From: an uncultured Kordiimonas sp.
Lineage (GTDB): Bacteria; Pseudomonadota; Alphaproteobacteria; Sphingomonadales; Kordiimonadaceae
Direction of reading: 5' to 3'
DNA length: 64,000 nt
Assembly (NCBI GenBank): GCA_947500295.1
Contig: CANMRM010000007.1
Coordinates: 1 to 64,000, forward strand
The notes beneath the pieces are model-generated. The model was not told where the DNA came from, made no database searches, and saw nothing but the letters and a program-made list of their open reading frames with translations. The position numbers and the translations under genes were made by a program. Shown one piece after another: positions 1 through 8,544 of this stretch. Every line of letters starts with the position of its first letter. Position 1 is the stretch's first letter.

Positions 1-1
1 T

Positions 2-77
2 GGTCCCTTCGTCTAGTGGCCTAGGACGCTGCCCTTTCACGGCGGAAACACGGGTTCGAGTCCCGTAGGGATCACCA
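2..77 (+). tRNA. tRNA-Glu (UUC anticodon), first copy
   Basis: A full cloverleaf can be drawn. The acceptor stem GGTCCCT pairs with AGGGATC, the anticodon loop is CTTTCAC with TTC at 36-38, the T arm contains GGTTCGAGTCC, and the 3' CCA is encoded. It reads GAA/GAG codons. The gene starts one base into the window, so its promoter is not visible. An identical copy follows 22 bases downstream. Confidence 0.97.
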
Positions 78-99
78 TCAGTAGCGCCCTTGACCGGAT

Positions 100-175
100 G
101 GTCCCTTCGTCTAGTGGCCTAGGACGCTGCCCTTTCACGGCGGAAACACGGGTTCGAGTCCCGTAGGGATCACCA
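100..175 (+). tRNA. tRNA-Glu (UUC anticodon), second copy
   Basis: Base-for-base identical to the first tRNA-Glu copy, with the same encoded CCA. The 22-base spacer has no promoter-like element, so both copies are probably cut from one transcript that ends at the hairpin just downstream. Confidence 0.97.
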
Positions 176-182
176 ATCAAAG

Positions 183-209
183 AAGCTCCGCTGATGCGGG
201 GCTTTTTTT
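183..209 (+). terminator. Rho-independent terminator of the tRNA-Glu transcript
   Basis: A 9-bp stem (AAGCTCCGC with GCGGGGCTT, one G-T pair) closed by TGAT runs into a T tract. It lies 7 bases after the second tRNA. Confidence 0.9.
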
Positions 210-215
210 GTTTTG

Positions 216-1556
216 TTATTCCCGCGTTTGGCCCGCTCCGGCGCGGGCCATCAAATGCCTGAACGCTGCTTGCTCCCTGATGGGATCAAAGACAGGGTCC
301 ATCAACGTCAGTGGGGCGAAGCGGGAACGCTGGTCAATGGCCTTGGCGAGCAGTGCCAGAGCTGCGTCTTCCTCGCCAACCAGCATGCTTGTGAGAGCCA
401 GTGCCTCGGTTGCTGCCCCTGTCTTGGCTTGCTGGGCCTGCACAGCCTCATGATGCCACCCGTGAAAATCCTTCATGGTGCGAATACCCGGTCCATCAAG
501 GGGCCGCGTGGTGTCTGGCCAGTTGCCCGCATACTTTCTGGCAGCCTTCATTGCAGCGGACAGGTCCTGCAGTGCCAGTGCGGACTTCAGCTGACAATAG
601 ACCGCCGCCCGGGTATCTGAAGAGAGAACTTCAGCCTCGCGGCAAAGATTGTGGGCCTGCTCATAGTTGCGCGCATAATAGTGAAACCATCCGTGGTCGG
701 TGTGAACCAGCGCCGAAACCGGGTCGGCACGGTAAGCCTGATCTGAAGCGGCTATCGCTGAGGTGCCGTCCCCCTTAACTGTATAGACCATCGCTTTCAT
801 CGACCAGGCCTCGGCCAGCATATTGTCGAGCGCAAGCGCCCGGTCGGCGTGCTCAAGCGCGCTGTTCCAATCCCAGTCCCGCGCTGCGGCGATCATGGCA
901 CGCACCAGGTGGGTGCGGGGCACATCTTCGACACCGAGCGCTAAGGCAACATACCTTTCGGCGTCCGCATAGCGGGTTTGCCGAACGGCAACGTCCGCCA
1001 ACCCGGCCAATGCCTTTGCGTGCTTTCCGTCCAGCGCCAGGGCTTGCTCGAAGTATGTGGCGGCGTCCGCGACTGATTGAGGTGCGCCGTCCAGCAGCAG
1101 GTGCTTGCCCTTGAGGAACTGGCGCTCTGCCGGTGTGGGTGCGGCCCTATCGCTGGTGGGCCAAGCCACCAAACCGGCAAGGACTGATACCACCACAATG
1201 AACATGACAAGGGCTATCCGCTGTCTGATAGCGCTGGCCTTCACCTTCTGGACAGTACCGACAAACCGATATCCCCCGCGTGGCACAGTCTCGATACAGA
1301 TGGGCGCTGCCGCCGTTTCGTTCAGGGCGGTTCTGATATCCCTGATGATAAGGGGGATTGCTTTTGTGTGATCAACGGCTCGGTCACCCCACAGCAGCGT
1401 TCGAATACTGTCGTGGCTGACAGTGTTGCCGGCGTTGTCGATCAAGAGTTTGAGAACCTGCAGCGCTTGATGCCTTAGTCTGATCGGCGTGCCCTCGCGC
1501 TGCAATTGCAGAGGGTTTTCTGAAAAGGAGAATTCGGAGAATCGCCATGTAGTCAT
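216..1556 (-). CDS. ToxR/CadC-type membrane transcriptional regulator with TPR domain
   Basis: Predicted 446-residue inner-membrane regulator. The N-terminal ~100 residues look like an OmpR/ToxR winged helix: the segment IRLRHQALQVLKLLIDNAG is followed by VPRGGYRFVG, the usual end of the wing. One transmembrane helix follows (IALVMFIVVVSVLAGLVAW), and the rest is alpha-helical TPR-like repeats that would sit in the periplasm. The frame opens further upstream at a GTG (1691). I prefer the ATG at 1556 because the winged helix begins right after it and the extra residues look non-coding. The Shine-Dalgarno match is weak either way. It diverges from the secreted-protein gene at 1705, a plausible target. 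The signal sensed is unknown. Confidence 0.8.
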   Translation of the reverse strand: MTTWRFSEFSFSENPLQLQREGTPIRLRHQALQVLKLLIDNAGNTVSHDSIRTLLWGDRAVDHTKAIPLIIRDIRTALNETAAAPICIETVPRGGYRFVGTVQKVKASAIRQRIALVMFIVVVSVLAGLVAWPTSDRAAPTPAERQFLKGKHLLLDGAPQSVADAATYFEQALALDGKHAKALAGLADVAVRQTRYADAERYVALALGVEDVPRTHLVRAMIAAARDWDWNSALEHADRALALDNMLAEAWSMKAMVYTVKGDGTSAIAASDQAYRADPVSALVHTDHGWFHYYARNYEQAHNLCREAEVLSSDTRAAVYCQLKSALALQDLSAAMKAARKYAGNWPDTTRPLDGPGIRTMKDFHGWHHEAVQAQQAKTGAATEALALTSMLVGEEDAALALLAKAIDQRSRFAPLTLMDPVFDPIREQAAFRHLMARAGAGQTRE

Positions 1557-1704
1557 GACGTTACCATACGGTTGAAACAGCCATTCTGACAAGGCGTGCA
1601 TGTGTTGGAAAAACCGACATTTAGGAAGATTTAGGCAGACTTTGCCGTCCGCGTTGAAAACATTCGACTGACTTTCATCAAATAGAAACACGCGGGGAAA
1701 TCAC

Positions 1705-2280
1705 ATGAAATTTTTCAAACACATCGCGGCAACGCTTCTTTTCTCGGGGCTGGTGTTTCCGGCTCAGGGAGCGGACGAGTCTGTTGAGCCATTATCTCCA
1801 GCAAAAGCACTCGACGCTCTGATGGGTGACCTGGTGCGGGGCGGCGAATGGCGGACGCCCAACCCGGACTATAAAGAGGGAGAGAATGCACCAACTCATT
1901 ACAGCCTTCGATACTCCTGGGGGCCCTACAAACAGCATGTCGCGGGTGAGCTTCTCGGTGTATTTGAAACTGAGGAGGGAGAAAAGCTGGTTCGTTTCTG
2001 GTCGCTTTATACCTTTTACAATCCGGTGACAGGAGAAGCGGCTGCGCACCAGATTGGCTGGAATGGCTCGATCGGCAGCGGCGTCATTTTTCTCGATGGG
2101 GAAAACCACGTTAACATTGAGCAACGCTTCTTTGGTATTGATGGCAGCCTCAAGGATGTTAGGCACGTTGAAACCATGAACGCGGCGCGGGATCAGTTTT
2201 TGTCAGATGTTTACGAGAAGAGCGGCGAGGGCGAGTGGATAGAAGCCCGGGATTGGGTCTGGACCAAGCATGTAGGGTAG
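1705..2280 (+). CDS. Secreted protein of unknown function
   Basis: 191 residues. The signal peptide has a charged start (MKFFKH), a hydrophobic core and a likely cut after PAQG. The mature part is rich in beta-prone and aromatic stretches (RYSWGPY, RFWSLYTFYNP), as in small lipocalin-like or heme-binding-like periplasmic proteins, but I do not recognise a family. The start has a good GGGGA ribosome site 6 bases upstream. The 148-base gap to the divergent ToxR-like regulator probably holds both promoters. Confidence 0.75.
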   Translation: MKFFKHIAATLLFSGLVFPAQGADESVEPLSPAKALDALMGDLVRGGEWRTPNPDYKEGENAPTHYSLRYSWGPYKQHVAGELLGVFETEEGEKLVRFWSLYTFYNPVTGEAAAHQIGWNGSIGSGVIFLDGENHVNIEQRFFGIDGSLKDVRHVETMNAARDQFLSDVYEKSGEGEWIEARDWVWTKHVG

Positions 2281-2481
2281 AGGCAGGCATTATTCGACGT
2301 GTTCTGCCGCCGCCGGTTGTTGTAGTGCAGCGACGCTGGTTCTGTGGCACAAGCTCTCTCGCGTGCAGGCCGTGTTTTGCTGCTTTGAGCATCGTCAATT
2401 TTTGCCTTTTCAAAGTATGACACCGTCACCTCAATTGGGGATGGGCGCGCCGCGGCGTCCGAATCTAATGGGGAGTGAAAA

Positions 2482-2682
2482 ATGGACTATAAAATCCTGC
2501 GCGTGGTGTTTGAGCGCCATACCAAAAGCCCAGTCACCTTGATTGATGACGGCATCAAACACCTTGAAGACCTTGTGCATGAACATATCGAGGACGGCTG
2601 GCAACCGATGGGTGGCGCAGATTTCGAGCAGGGCGACCTGTATCCGCTCGGTATCATCCAGACGATGGTCAGGGGACACTGA
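2482..2682 (+). CDS. Small DUF1737-like protein
   Basis: 66 residues starting MDYKILRVVF. The layout YKI...LEDLVHEHIEDGWQPMGG...IIQTMVR matches my memory of DUF1737 proteins, which carry a central GW.P.GG motif and a terminal QAMVR-like segment. Function unknown; no signal peptide or membrane segment, so probably cytoplasmic. The ATG follows GGGGAG at a sensible spacing. The ~200 bases before it hold no other gene I can support. Confidence 0.65.
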   Translation: MDYKILRVVFERHTKSPVTLIDDGIKHLEDLVHEHIEDGWQPMGGADFEQGDLYPLGIIQTMVRGH

Positions 2683-2816
2683 TCCTGGCAGTTAACCGGG
2701 CGCGGCATCGCCTATGCAGCGCACATTGTTGTTCGTTGTCAACAGGGTTGAGCCTGATCAAATATTTGCGGCATCGATTGTGTCATCCTGAGAATGGTTC
2801 AATCAGGAGAGTTTCA

Positions 2817-3125
2817 ATGAGACGATCACTCACCCCGCTATTTTTAATGCTGACGCTGGCTCTGACGTCGCCCGCGTTTGCCCAATCCGCGTATTTTGCC
2901 GGCATGTTCGCCCAAGGTTGTGACAGCGTTGGGCGCTGTGTGGCAGAAGCACAGACAGTAGCACAGTCTGTATGCGCGAAACTGGGTTACGGGCACGTAG
3001 CAACGCCGACGCGTGAAAGCGAAATCCTGGTTATCGCAGGTGGTGGTGCGCAGGGAAATTTTACCTGGCAGGCGCCTGTAAACTGTACAAATCAAGCCTC
3101 TGATGGCAGCAAGCCTTCGGGCTGA
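2817..3125 (+). CDS. Small secreted protein of unknown function, cysteine-containing
   Basis: 102 residues with a clear signal peptide (MRRSLTPLFLMLTLALTSPAFA, cut after AFA). The mature ~80 residues hold four cysteines (GCDSVGRC, VCAKLGYG, PVNC), which may form two disulfides in the periplasm. I chose the ATG at 2817 because AGGAG lies upstream and the signal peptide begins there; the frame opens earlier at 2736. A terminator follows. No family recognised. Confidence 0.7.
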   Translation: MRRSLTPLFLMLTLALTSPAFAQSAYFAGMFAQGCDSVGRCVAEAQTVAQSVCAKLGYGHVATPTRESEILVIAGGGAQGNFTWQAPVNCTNQASDGSKPSG

Positions 3126-3138
3126 CCGCAGCACACAA

Positions 3139-3168
3139 AAAAGCCTCACTCAACCGGGCGAGGCTTTT
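3139..3168 (+). terminator. Rho-independent terminator
   Basis: AAAAGCCTC pairs with GAGGCTTTT around a 12-base loop, 13 bases after the secreted-protein stop codon. Confidence 0.75.
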
Positions 3169-3581
3169 GAAGGCCAGAATAGCAGGTTGGGGAGGGCAAC
3201 CCGCGCTGGAGATAAGTTTGCCGTTCAGGTCACCGAAAACATGAAGAAGAGAAAGCTTGATACGGCAACGAGGTTAAAGGCGACGACTAGGGTGGAGGCG
3301 GTTTGGCTGGTGTGTCTCATTGTTGGTCTCTGGTCTTTTAGTTGGTTCGTTCAGGGGTTTCATTCATCTTGTGTTCATCACGGAATTCCATATAGGCACG
3401 GCTTGCTCACCTTTTGAGACCCCAAAGATCACAACTGTGTGTTCGTTTTTTGAGAACGCTTTTGGAAGGCCCCGTTTTTGCCATCATCTGGAGGCATGAC
3501 AACGTCCACTGTGTATCGTGTCACGAAAATCTTGTCGGGACCGCCGTGACACCGGTATAGTGGAGCGAAGTGGAGGCCTTC
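3169..3581. other. Intergenic region without a supported gene
   Basis: About 410 bases. A 104-codon + strand frame crosses it, but it starts inside the preceding gene, runs through its terminator and resembles nothing known. The promoter of the four-gene set beginning at 3582 should lie here; I cannot point to its elements. Confidence 0.5.
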
Positions 3582-4583
3582 ATGAGTGTGAAAGCGCAAA
3601 AACGGGCGCGCAGGGTATATAGATGCCTTCTGGCGGGGACTGTTGTCGGACTGCAGGCATTTCATGTAAGCGCCACCGATGAGCAGAAAGCGCCAGTGTT
3701 GAAGGTGCTTTCCTACAATATCAACGGCCTGCCGCCGCCCCTCAAGAAAAACAAACCGCCCCTTTTTGAAAGAATTGCCGAGATTTTGCGTGAACGCCGA
3801 GCGGCGGGCACGCAGCCTCATGTTGTGGTTTTGCAGGAAGCCTTCGACAAGCGTACCTCCGTCATCGCGGACACCACCGGATACGCTTATGTGTTCAAAG
3901 GGCCGGGACGGCGCGATACGTCAAAAGCCGGCAGTGCCCACTGGACGCAGGGTACCCGCAAAGCCTATGCGCAGCGACCCATTCCCCAAAAGATTACTGG
4001 CAGCGGATTATATATTCTTTCAGATTTTCCGATCGTTGACGCCAAATACAAAGCTTTCGATTCGGATGCGTGTGCCGGTTTTGACTGCCTGTCCAACAAA
4101 GCCATCCAGTTTGCCCGTGTTGAAACACCGTTTGCGGCTGAGCCCATTGATATTGTGAATTCACATTTCAATTCCCGGGGCTCGGCAAAGGCGCCCGGCA
4201 AAATTACGCTGAAGGCTCATCAACGCCAAACTGACACGCTTGCAAAGTTTCTGGATCAGTTCCGCACGGGTTATCCCATTGTGATTGCAGGTGATTTCAA
4301 CACCAAACAGGACAAGCGTTACAAGTATTTCCGGGAACATATTGCGCTGAATGACGCCGGTGAGGCCTGTGTGTCTGTCCCGGGATCGTGCGCAATTGCC
4401 GACGGCACGAAACAGGAAGAAATTCTTTATCGAACCAATGACAAGCAGTTCTATGGCGGCAGCGCCGAAGTCACACTTGAGCCGGTGTGGATGGCGCGCA
4501 ATTTTGATGAATTGCTGAACGGCCGCGCCCTGTCGGACCATCTTGGCTATGAGGTGCATTACCGGGTGATCGTGAATGAATAG
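3582..4583 (+). CDS. Secreted endonuclease/exonuclease/phosphatase (EEP) family phosphodiesterase
   Basis: 333 residues, exported: basic N-terminus, hydrophobic stretch, probable cut near HVSA. The EEP fold signatures appear in order: LSYNINGLP (metal-binding Asn), VVLQEAF (metal-binding Glu), NSHFNSR, AGDFNTK (catalytic Asp/Asn) and a final LSDHLGYEV (catalytic His). Enzymes of this family hydrolyse phosphodiesters in lipids (neutral sphingomyelinase-like) or nucleic acids. Secretion and the SDH ending lean toward a lipid or extracellular substrate, but the substrate cannot be read from sequence. The ATG at 3582 is preferred over an in-frame GTG at 3570 because GGAGG lies 5 bases before it. 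It is first in a set of four overlapping genes. Confidence 0.85.
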   Translation: MSVKAQKRARRVYRCLLAGTVVGLQAFHVSATDEQKAPVLKVLSYNINGLPPPLKKNKPPLFERIAEILRERRAAGTQPHVVVLQEAFDKRTSVIADTTGYAYVFKGPGRRDTSKAGSAHWTQGTRKAYAQRPIPQKITGSGLYILSDFPIVDAKYKAFDSDACAGFDCLSNKAIQFARVETPFAAEPIDIVNSHFNSRGSAKAPGKITLKAHQRQTDTLAKFLDQFRTGYPIVIAGDFNTKQDKRYKYFREHIALNDAGEACVSVPGSCAIADGTKQEEILYRTNDKQFYGGSAEVTLEPVWMARNFDELLNGRALSDHLGYEVHYRVIVNE

Positions 4584-5409
4584 TTGGATGCGCTGGGTTG
4601 TGCTTGGGATTGTTTCAGGCAGCCTTGCGGGGGCCGTGCGCGCAAACGATGTGGACGCGAGCTTTGGTGGACGCCCGATTTATATCGAAGCAGACGAATT
4701 TGAAGACGAGCGAAAGCGGGACAGCTGGGCCGGGCAGCTTGGTTTTGGTATTTCGGCGGCACCGCGTTTCATTGGCGCTGACGAGCATCTGGCCAGCCTC
4801 GGTTTTGATCTGAAGATCAGTTACAAGGATCGCCTGTTTCTTGAGAATAACCGGATTGGTGCCGTTCTCTATCGATCTCGATTTTTGCGGGGTGGCGTTA
4901 TCGGCCGCTGGAACCTGGGGCGGATCGACAATGGCTCACTCAATGCTCTCAATACGCTGCCTGAAGTGGATGAGGCGTTTGAAGTTGGGGCTTTTGCTGC
5001 GACCTCTTTTTACAAGTTGTTTTTAACCGGAGAACTATATTTCGGCGCAAGCGATCAGTTGAAAGGGACCAGTTTCGAGCTTGAGGCGGGTTATACCTTC
5101 GAGCCTGACAGCGAATGGCGTATTACGCCGATACTGGGCGCTGTATGGGGCTCAGGCCGGTATCTTGATACGTTTTTTGGCGTGCCTGAGGGTAACCCGG
5201 ACTTTGCCGCATACAACCCGGATGGTGGGCTGTATGAGACTTACGCGGAAATTGCTACGGAACGACGTTTGGGCAAAAATTGGCTGTTGAAGGGAAGTTT
5301 CCGGTTTTCAGAGCTGTTAAACGGTGCCGCAGACAGCCCGATTGTCAGGTCTGATGTAGGGTCCCGGGACCAGCTTGAAGCCTTTGTAGGCATTGTGTGG
5401 TTATTCTGA
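4576..5409 (+). CDS. MipA/OmpV family outer-membrane protein
   Basis: 277 residues with a signal peptide cut after VRA. The body has alternating hydrophobic/polar strands and ends in IVWLF with a terminal aromatic, typical of outer-membrane barrels. WAGQLGFGISAAPRFIGAD near the mature N-terminus matches the conserved start of MipA/OmpV proteins. E. coli MipA bridges the murein hydrolase MltA and PBP1B, while other members act in outer-membrane stress. It overlaps the EEP gene by 8 bases and the dipeptidase gene by 1, so the set is probably co-translated. Confidence 0.85.
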   Translation: MNSWMRWVVLGIVSGSLAGAVRANDVDASFGGRPIYIEADEFEDERKRDSWAGQLGFGISAAPRFIGADEHLASLGFDLKISYKDRLFLENNRIGAVLYRSRFLRGGVIGRWNLGRIDNGSLNALNTLPEVDEAFEVGAFAATSFYKLFLTGELYFGASDQLKGTSFELEAGYTFEPDSEWRITPILGAVWGSGRYLDTFFGVPEGNPDFAAYNPDGGLYETYAEIATERRLGKNWLLKGSFRFSELLNGAADSPIVRSDVGSRDQLEAFVGIVWLF

Positions 5410-6110
5410 TGAAACAAAATAGCGCATGGTTGTTCGGGTTTGCGGTCGCAGTGGTGGCAGCCGCGTATTTTTATGTGAGGGGAACGTCAGACATGCATGA
5501 TGGCTTCGTGGATGTGCAAGAGTTTGTTCCTGGAATCATTGTGGAACCCCGGTATGCGGGGAGTGATAACTTCATCGGCTCACCGATCACCGGGTATGAA
5601 GCCGAAAAAGTGATTGTTTCCCGCGCCGTCGCCTCAGCTTTGGCGAAGGTGCAGGCTGAACTCGCCGGGCAGGGGATGGCCCTCAAGCTCTATGATGGAT
5701 ACAGGCCTCAGCAGGCGGTTGATCATTTCATTCGCTGGATCGCTGACCCGGCAGACACGAAAATGAAGGCCAGGTACTATCCGGACATCAATAAGGCTGA
5801 TCTTGTGGAGCTTGGGTATATTGCCGAGAAATCAGGACATAGCAGAGGAGGCTCGGTCGACCTGACAATCGTTCGCCTTGCTGATGACGGAAGCTGGCAA
5901 GAGCTCGATATGGGAAGCCATTGGGATCTCTTCGATACCCGCTCTCACGCCGGGTCTAAAGAGGTTGGACTGGCGGCGCAGGCCAATCGCAAACTGCTTG
6001 CGGATATAATGCTGGAGAATGGTTTTCGCCCCTATGCGGAAGAATGGTGGCACTTCACTATATCTCCTGAACCGTATCCTGATACGTACCATAATTTTCC
6101 AATAAAATAA
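5409..6110 (+). CDS. D-alanyl-D-alanine dipeptidase, VanX/DdpX family, membrane-anchored
   Basis: 233 residues. A single N-terminal hydrophobic segment (AWLFGFAVAVVAAAYFYV) acts as signal anchor, so the enzyme faces the periplasm. The zinc site of the M15D peptidases is intact: SGHSRGGSVDLT supplies the first His and Asp, and EEWWHFT the catalytic Glu and last His. LYDGYRPQQA carries the family's conserved Arg. The reaction is hydrolysis of D-Ala-D-Ala, here more likely for peptidoglycan turnover or nutrition than vancomycin resistance, since no vanA/vanH is nearby. The ATG overlaps the stop of the MipA gene (TGATG). Confidence 0.88.
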   Translation: MKQNSAWLFGFAVAVVAAAYFYVRGTSDMHDGFVDVQEFVPGIIVEPRYAGSDNFIGSPITGYEAEKVIVSRAVASALAKVQAELAGQGMALKLYDGYRPQQAVDHFIRWIADPADTKMKARYYPDINKADLVELGYIAEKSGHSRGGSVDLTIVRLADDGSWQELDMGSHWDLFDTRSHAGSKEVGLAAQANRKLLADIMLENGFRPYAEEWWHFTISPEPYPDTYHNFPIK

Positions 6111-7033
6111 TGAATTTAAAGATTTATTTTAATGTAAAAAGTGAAGATTGGATACGAAGCTGGCCAGCCCTTTGTTTCATGCTGGCCCTGCTTGTTACCC
6201 CGTCCGTATCTGCGGCAGAAAGTGCGGGTGCGGCCGATCTGAAACGCGGCTATGCGGACAGCCGGTTTGGCCAGATACACTACCGCATATCGCGCCCGGG
6301 TCATGAGACTGCAAAAAAGACAGCAGTTGTTGCCCTGCATTTGTCGCCGAACTCTGGGCAGGTGTTTTCGGCTTTTCTGCCACTGTTGGGGCGTGACCGG
6401 CTTACAATCGCACCTGACTACCCGGGGTACGGTATGTCGGACCCGATTAATGGCGTGCAGCGGATAGAGGACTATGCTGGTGCCATGTTGGATGCGATTG
6501 ACAGCCTGGACACGGGAACGACTGTTGATCTGCTGGGGTATCACACTGGCACGGCGGTGGCGCTTGAGATGGCGCGACAACGACCAGCCGCAGTGCGCAG
6601 GATTCTGCTTGTGGCAGTGCCCGTTCTGACGGAAGAAGAGCGCGCGGCGGGCGCCGCTCTGCCGATGATAGCCTTCGATGAAGGCGGGGATTTTGCAAAA
6701 GAAGAGTGGCGCCGTTCCTGGAAATGGCGCGGGCCAGGGCAAAGCGAAGCTTCTGTTTTTGCTACCTTTTCAGAAAAAATGCGCCCAGGTGTGCGCGAAC
6801 GCGGTGCCAAGGCAATTCTTGCATACGATATCGCACCGGTTCTGACATCCGCCGCCCATCCGATGATGATTGTGCGTGTACAGGACGATTTGTGGACTGC
6901 CACCGCCAGGGCCCGGGCATTGCGGCCCGATGCCGAGTATCTTGAATTGTCGGAGTTCGGTCACGGGCTCTTCCATGCCGCACCCGGCCGCATGGAAGAG
7001 ATTGCCCGGAGTTTCTTCGATAGCAATCCATAA
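6110..7033 (+). CDS. Secreted alpha/beta hydrolase with Thr at the nucleophile position
   Basis: 307 residues. A signal peptide or anchor lies around residues 18-36 (ALCFMLALLVTPSVSAAE). The alpha/beta hydrolase fold shows in APDYPGYGMSD (oxyanion-side strand), LLGYHTGTAVALEMA (nucleophile elbow), PMMIVRVQDDLW (acid loop region) and FGHGLFH (catalytic His). The elbow reads G-Y-H-T-G, so residue 146 is Thr where Ser is usual. Some relatives may share this, but it leaves activity uncertain. The ATG overlaps the dipeptidase stop (TAATG), and it is the last gene of the set. Substrate unknown. Confidence 0.82.
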   Translation: MNLKIYFNVKSEDWIRSWPALCFMLALLVTPSVSAAESAGAADLKRGYADSRFGQIHYRISRPGHETAKKTAVVALHLSPNSGQVFSAFLPLLGRDRLTIAPDYPGYGMSDPINGVQRIEDYAGAMLDAIDSLDTGTTVDLLGYHTGTAVALEMARQRPAAVRRILLVAVPVLTEEERAAGAALPMIAFDEGGDFAKEEWRRSWKWRGPGQSEASVFATFSEKMRPGVRERGAKAILAYDIAPVLTSAAHPMMIVRVQDDLWTATARARALRPDAEYLELSEFGHGLFHAAPGRMEEIARSFFDSNP

Positions 7034-7131
7034 CCATCGACATTGTCACGCCAGACTGAACCGCCTGTTTTCAACCAATATACCGCTCGGCAAGCGGTTC
7101 GACAGACAGGTGGATTAAGCCGCATCAAGTT

Positions 7132-8493
7132 TTAGACGGACAGCAAAAGATACCTTGTCTCCCAGGGACTTAGCACTGAAGAATAGCTGTCATACTCCAT
7201 TTCCTTGGCGTCCAGATAGGTTTCCACAAAAGCTTCACCGAGCACTTCCTTGAGGGCATCGCTGCGGCGCATGTTTTTGATGCCGTCGAGGAAATGTCGC
7301 GGCAGGGCGCGGCTGGTGACATCGTAGGCAGACCCTTTGAATTCAGCTGAGGGTTTCAGGCCTTCTTTCATGCCCAGATAGCCGCACGCCAGCGAGATAG
7401 CGATCGCGAAGTAGGGGTTCACGTCCGAACCGGCAACCCGGTTTTCGATACGACGACTTTCGCGTGCGCCTGAAGGAACCCGCAAGCCCACGGAACGGTT
7501 CTCCCGGCTCCAGTGGGTGTTGGTGGGCGCGGACAGGCCCATGGCAAACCGGCGGTAGCTGTTCACAAAGGGCGCAATCAACGGCATGGCTTCTTGGAGA
7601 TACTTCTGAAGACCGGCAATGTGTGACAGGAACAGCGGTGTATTTTCGCCGTTTGCGTCGGCAAAGATGTTTTTGCCACTATCCATGCTTTCAACCGACT
7701 GGTGGATGTGCATGGCACTGCCAAAACTGTCAGGGTAGGGGCTGGCCATGAAGCTGGCGAACATATTGTGGTGGATTGCGACCTGCCTGAGGATGCGTTT
7801 GAACAGGAAAGACTGATCCGCGACGTTAAGGGCGGGGCCGTGAAACACGTTGAACTCGAACTGCGCGGGTCCGGCTTCGTGAATGAGTGTGTCCACATTG
7901 ATACCCTGGGCTTCGCATGCGTCATATATATCGTCAAAATATGCTGAAAATTCATCAAGGCTGTCGATCGAGAATGGCGCGGAGCCACTATCTCGCCTCC
8001 CGGATGCGCCTTTTGGTGCCTTGGGCCTTGCTTCCACGTCTTCCTGTTTCTCGAGCAGGTAAAACTCGAATTCAGGCGCAACAATGGGCCGCCACCCTTC
8101 GGCTTCATAAAGTTCCAGCACCCGGCGGAGCACCTGCCGAGGCGAAAAGTCCACGGGGTCGCCGTTTTCGAGTTCGGCGTCGCAGATCACCGTTGCGGTG
8201 GGTTCTGACTGCCAGGGGGTCATGCAGATGGTATCGAGGTCGGGCTTCAGGATGACATCCCGTTCTATCTCGCTCAGATAGTCATTAAGGGCATATTCGC
8301 CCGTGACGGTAAGTCCGAACACAGTTTCAGGCATGCGCAACCCGCCGGTTTGCATGCCCTCAATGAACTTGACGCGTGGCATGGATTTACCACGGGCGAT
8401 GCCGGCGTTATCCGCAATCATGCACTCGATATCGTCAATGTTTTCCGTTTTTAACCAGCGATCCAGTTCTTCGATGCGGGCTGCATCAACCAT
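7132..8493 (-). CDS. puuA: Glutamine synthetase-type gamma-glutamylpolyamine synthetase (PuuA-like), copy 1
   Basis: 453 residues, the usual length of PuuA/GlnA3-type enzymes. Metal and ATP sites are present: PEFEFYL, EAGPAQFEFNV, AMHIHQS, NSYRR, NRSVGLRVP and RIENRVAGSDVNPY. The absence of the adenylylation tyrosine loop of GlnA and the adjacent PuuD-like hydrolase favour ligation of glutamate to an amine (putrescine, other polyamines, ethanolamine) over ammonia assimilation. It is the last gene of a leftward set, membrane protein - puuD - puuA, with a 51-base gap to puuD. Which amine is used is not visible. Confidence 0.88.
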   Translation of the reverse strand: MVDAARIEELDRWLKTENIDDIECMIADNAGIARGKSMPRVKFIEGMQTGGLRMPETVFGLTVTGEYALNDYLSEIERDVILKPDLDTICMTPWQSEPTATVICDAELENGDPVDFSPRQVLRRVLELYEAEGWRPIVAPEFEFYLLEKQEDVEARPKAPKGASGRRDSGSAPFSIDSLDEFSAYFDDIYDACEAQGINVDTLIHEAGPAQFEFNVFHGPALNVADQSFLFKRILRQVAIHHNMFASFMASPYPDSFGSAMHIHQSVESMDSGKNIFADANGENTPLFLSHIAGLQKYLQEAMPLIAPFVNSYRRFAMGLSAPTNTHWSRENRSVGLRVPSGARESRRIENRVAGSDVNPYFAIAISLACGYLGMKEGLKPSAEFKGSAYDVTSRALPRHFLDGIKNMRRSDALKEVLGEAFVETYLDAKEMEYDSYSSVLSPWETRYLLLSV

Positions 8494-8544
8494 AGAACAC
8501 CTTTTCGGCCGCCATTGCTGGGAACCGTCCTTCTGTGCAGCGTG

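Noticed and set aside
3103-3417. 104-codon plus-strand frame after the small secreted protein
   Set aside because: It starts inside the preceding gene, runs through its terminator, has no ribosome site and no recognisable protein pattern.
7085-7105. ACCGCT/AGCGGT inverted repeat after the alpha/beta hydrolase as a terminator
   Set aside because: Short stem and no T tract on either strand.
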